A stretch of 6,108 bases of DNA from Ardenticatenia bacterium (lineage in GTDB: Bacteria > Chloroflexota > Anaerolineae > Aggregatilineales > Ch27), in NCBI GenBank assembly GCA_026983935.1, contig JALSTC010000837.1, positions 1 to 6,108 on the forward strand. The letters run 5' to 3'. The position numbers were made by a program, and so were the translations under genes. Positions 5,640-6,108 of the stretch are shown one piece after another (position 1 is the first letter of the stretch; every line of letters begins with the position of its first letter). Below the pieces are notes generated by a model. The model had not been told where the DNA came from. It ran no database searches and was given only the letters and a program-made list of their open reading frames with translations.

Positions 5640-6108
5640 TTAGATATCGTCAGCAAAGAGGCGGAGACGAAGCTGCTTGATCTCCTGGCGGAGTTCTTCG
5701 TCGGTTTCAAGCTGCTCGATAACCTTGTTACAGCCGTGAATGATCGTGCTGTGGTCGCGCCCACCGAGCGCGGCCCCGATCTGGGGCAGCGAGGCCTCGG
5801 TCGCCTCCCGCGCCAGATACATCGCCTGCTGCCGTGCCCGTGCGATTTTCTTGGTGCGGCGCGGCCCGATCAGGTCATCCACGGTCAGGCCATGATAGGC
5901 TGCCGTCGCTTCCAGCACGGCCTCGACCGTCTGCGTGCGGCGCGGTGCGCGGAACTCCCGCAAAATGCGCTTGATCATGTCCTCGGAGAGCGGGCGGTAG
6001 GTCAGGCGGGCCTGAGCCACGATCTGCGTCAGCACACCTTCCAGCTCGCGGATATTGCCGTGCACCTGCCGCGCGATCATCTGCGCCAGCGGCTCCGGCA
6101 GCGCCATG
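5640..6108 (-). CDS. dnaA: Chromosomal replication initiator DnaA, C-terminal part (5' end outside the window)
   Basis: DnaA is the AAA+ ATPase that binds DnaA boxes at the origin and opens the duplex for replication. The visible 155 codons, counted from an internal Met at 6107, cover the end of the ATPase lid and the whole DNA-binding domain. GNIRELEG (17-24) is the sensor-2 motif with its arginine. Domain IV begins near residue 60 and ends in the DnaA signature GGRDHSTIIHGCNKV (115-129), the helix-turn-helix region that reads the DnaA box. The frame is open through the window edge, so the Met at 6107 is not the true start; intact DnaA is usually about 440-480 residues. The C-terminus after the signature (to LFADDI) is of normal length. 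The stop is 28 bases from the convergent phosphoesterase, with no obvious terminator hairpin between. Confidence 0.97.
   Translation of the reverse strand, partial: MALPEPLAQMIARQVHGNIRELEGVLTQIVAQARLTYRPLSEDMIKRILREFRAPRRTQTVEAVLEATAAYHGLTVDDLIGPRRTKKIARARQQAMYLAREATEASLPQIGAALGGRDHSTIIHGCNKVIEQLETDEELRQEIKQLRLRLFADDI

Overview
The window is GC-rich bacterial chromosome. It most resembles a Chloroflexota (Anaerolineae-like) genome. The reasons are a membrane operon containing a protein of the DUF6754 type, an acidic protein carrying many Pro-Asp/Glu-Trp-Leu/Phe motifs, short purine-rich tandem repeats between genes, and the DnaA C-terminus. The taxonomic call is inference from recalled family patterns, not from a search.

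Layout. Positions 1-4401 hold a tightly packed four-gene operon on the minus strand, read right to left. It encodes a 92-residue small protein (4401-4123), a 299-residue three-helix membrane protein with a soluble DUF6754-like domain (4119-3220), a 208-residue protein with about six membrane helices (3215-2589), and a very large acidic, tryptophan-motif-rich membrane-anchored protein (2581 to beyond position 1, so its C-terminus is missing). The intergenic gaps are 3, 4 and 7 bases. Positions 4402-4849 are a 448-base divergent intergenic region. It contains the operon promoter (probably giving a leaderless transcript), a heptamer/octamer tandem repeat, two related perfect hairpins, and an extended -10 promoter for the plus-strand gene. 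Positions 4850-5611 (plus) encode a calcineurin-like metallophosphoesterase of the YfcE type. It converges, with only 28 bases between, on the 3' part of dnaA (minus, 6108-5640), whose 5' part lies outside the window.

How the parts relate. The operon looks like an uncharacterised membrane module: three of its four products are predicted membrane proteins, and the spacing implies co-translation. The large protein should place about 720 acidic residues in the cytoplasm, behind an arginine-rich juxtamembrane stretch, and a further domain outside. No enzymatic function can be assigned to the operon. The phosphoesterase and DnaA are recognisable housekeeping-type genes with no evident functional link to it.

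The long plus-strand open frames across 23-3191 are antisense shadows of the acidic protein and the membrane gene and are not annotated as genes.
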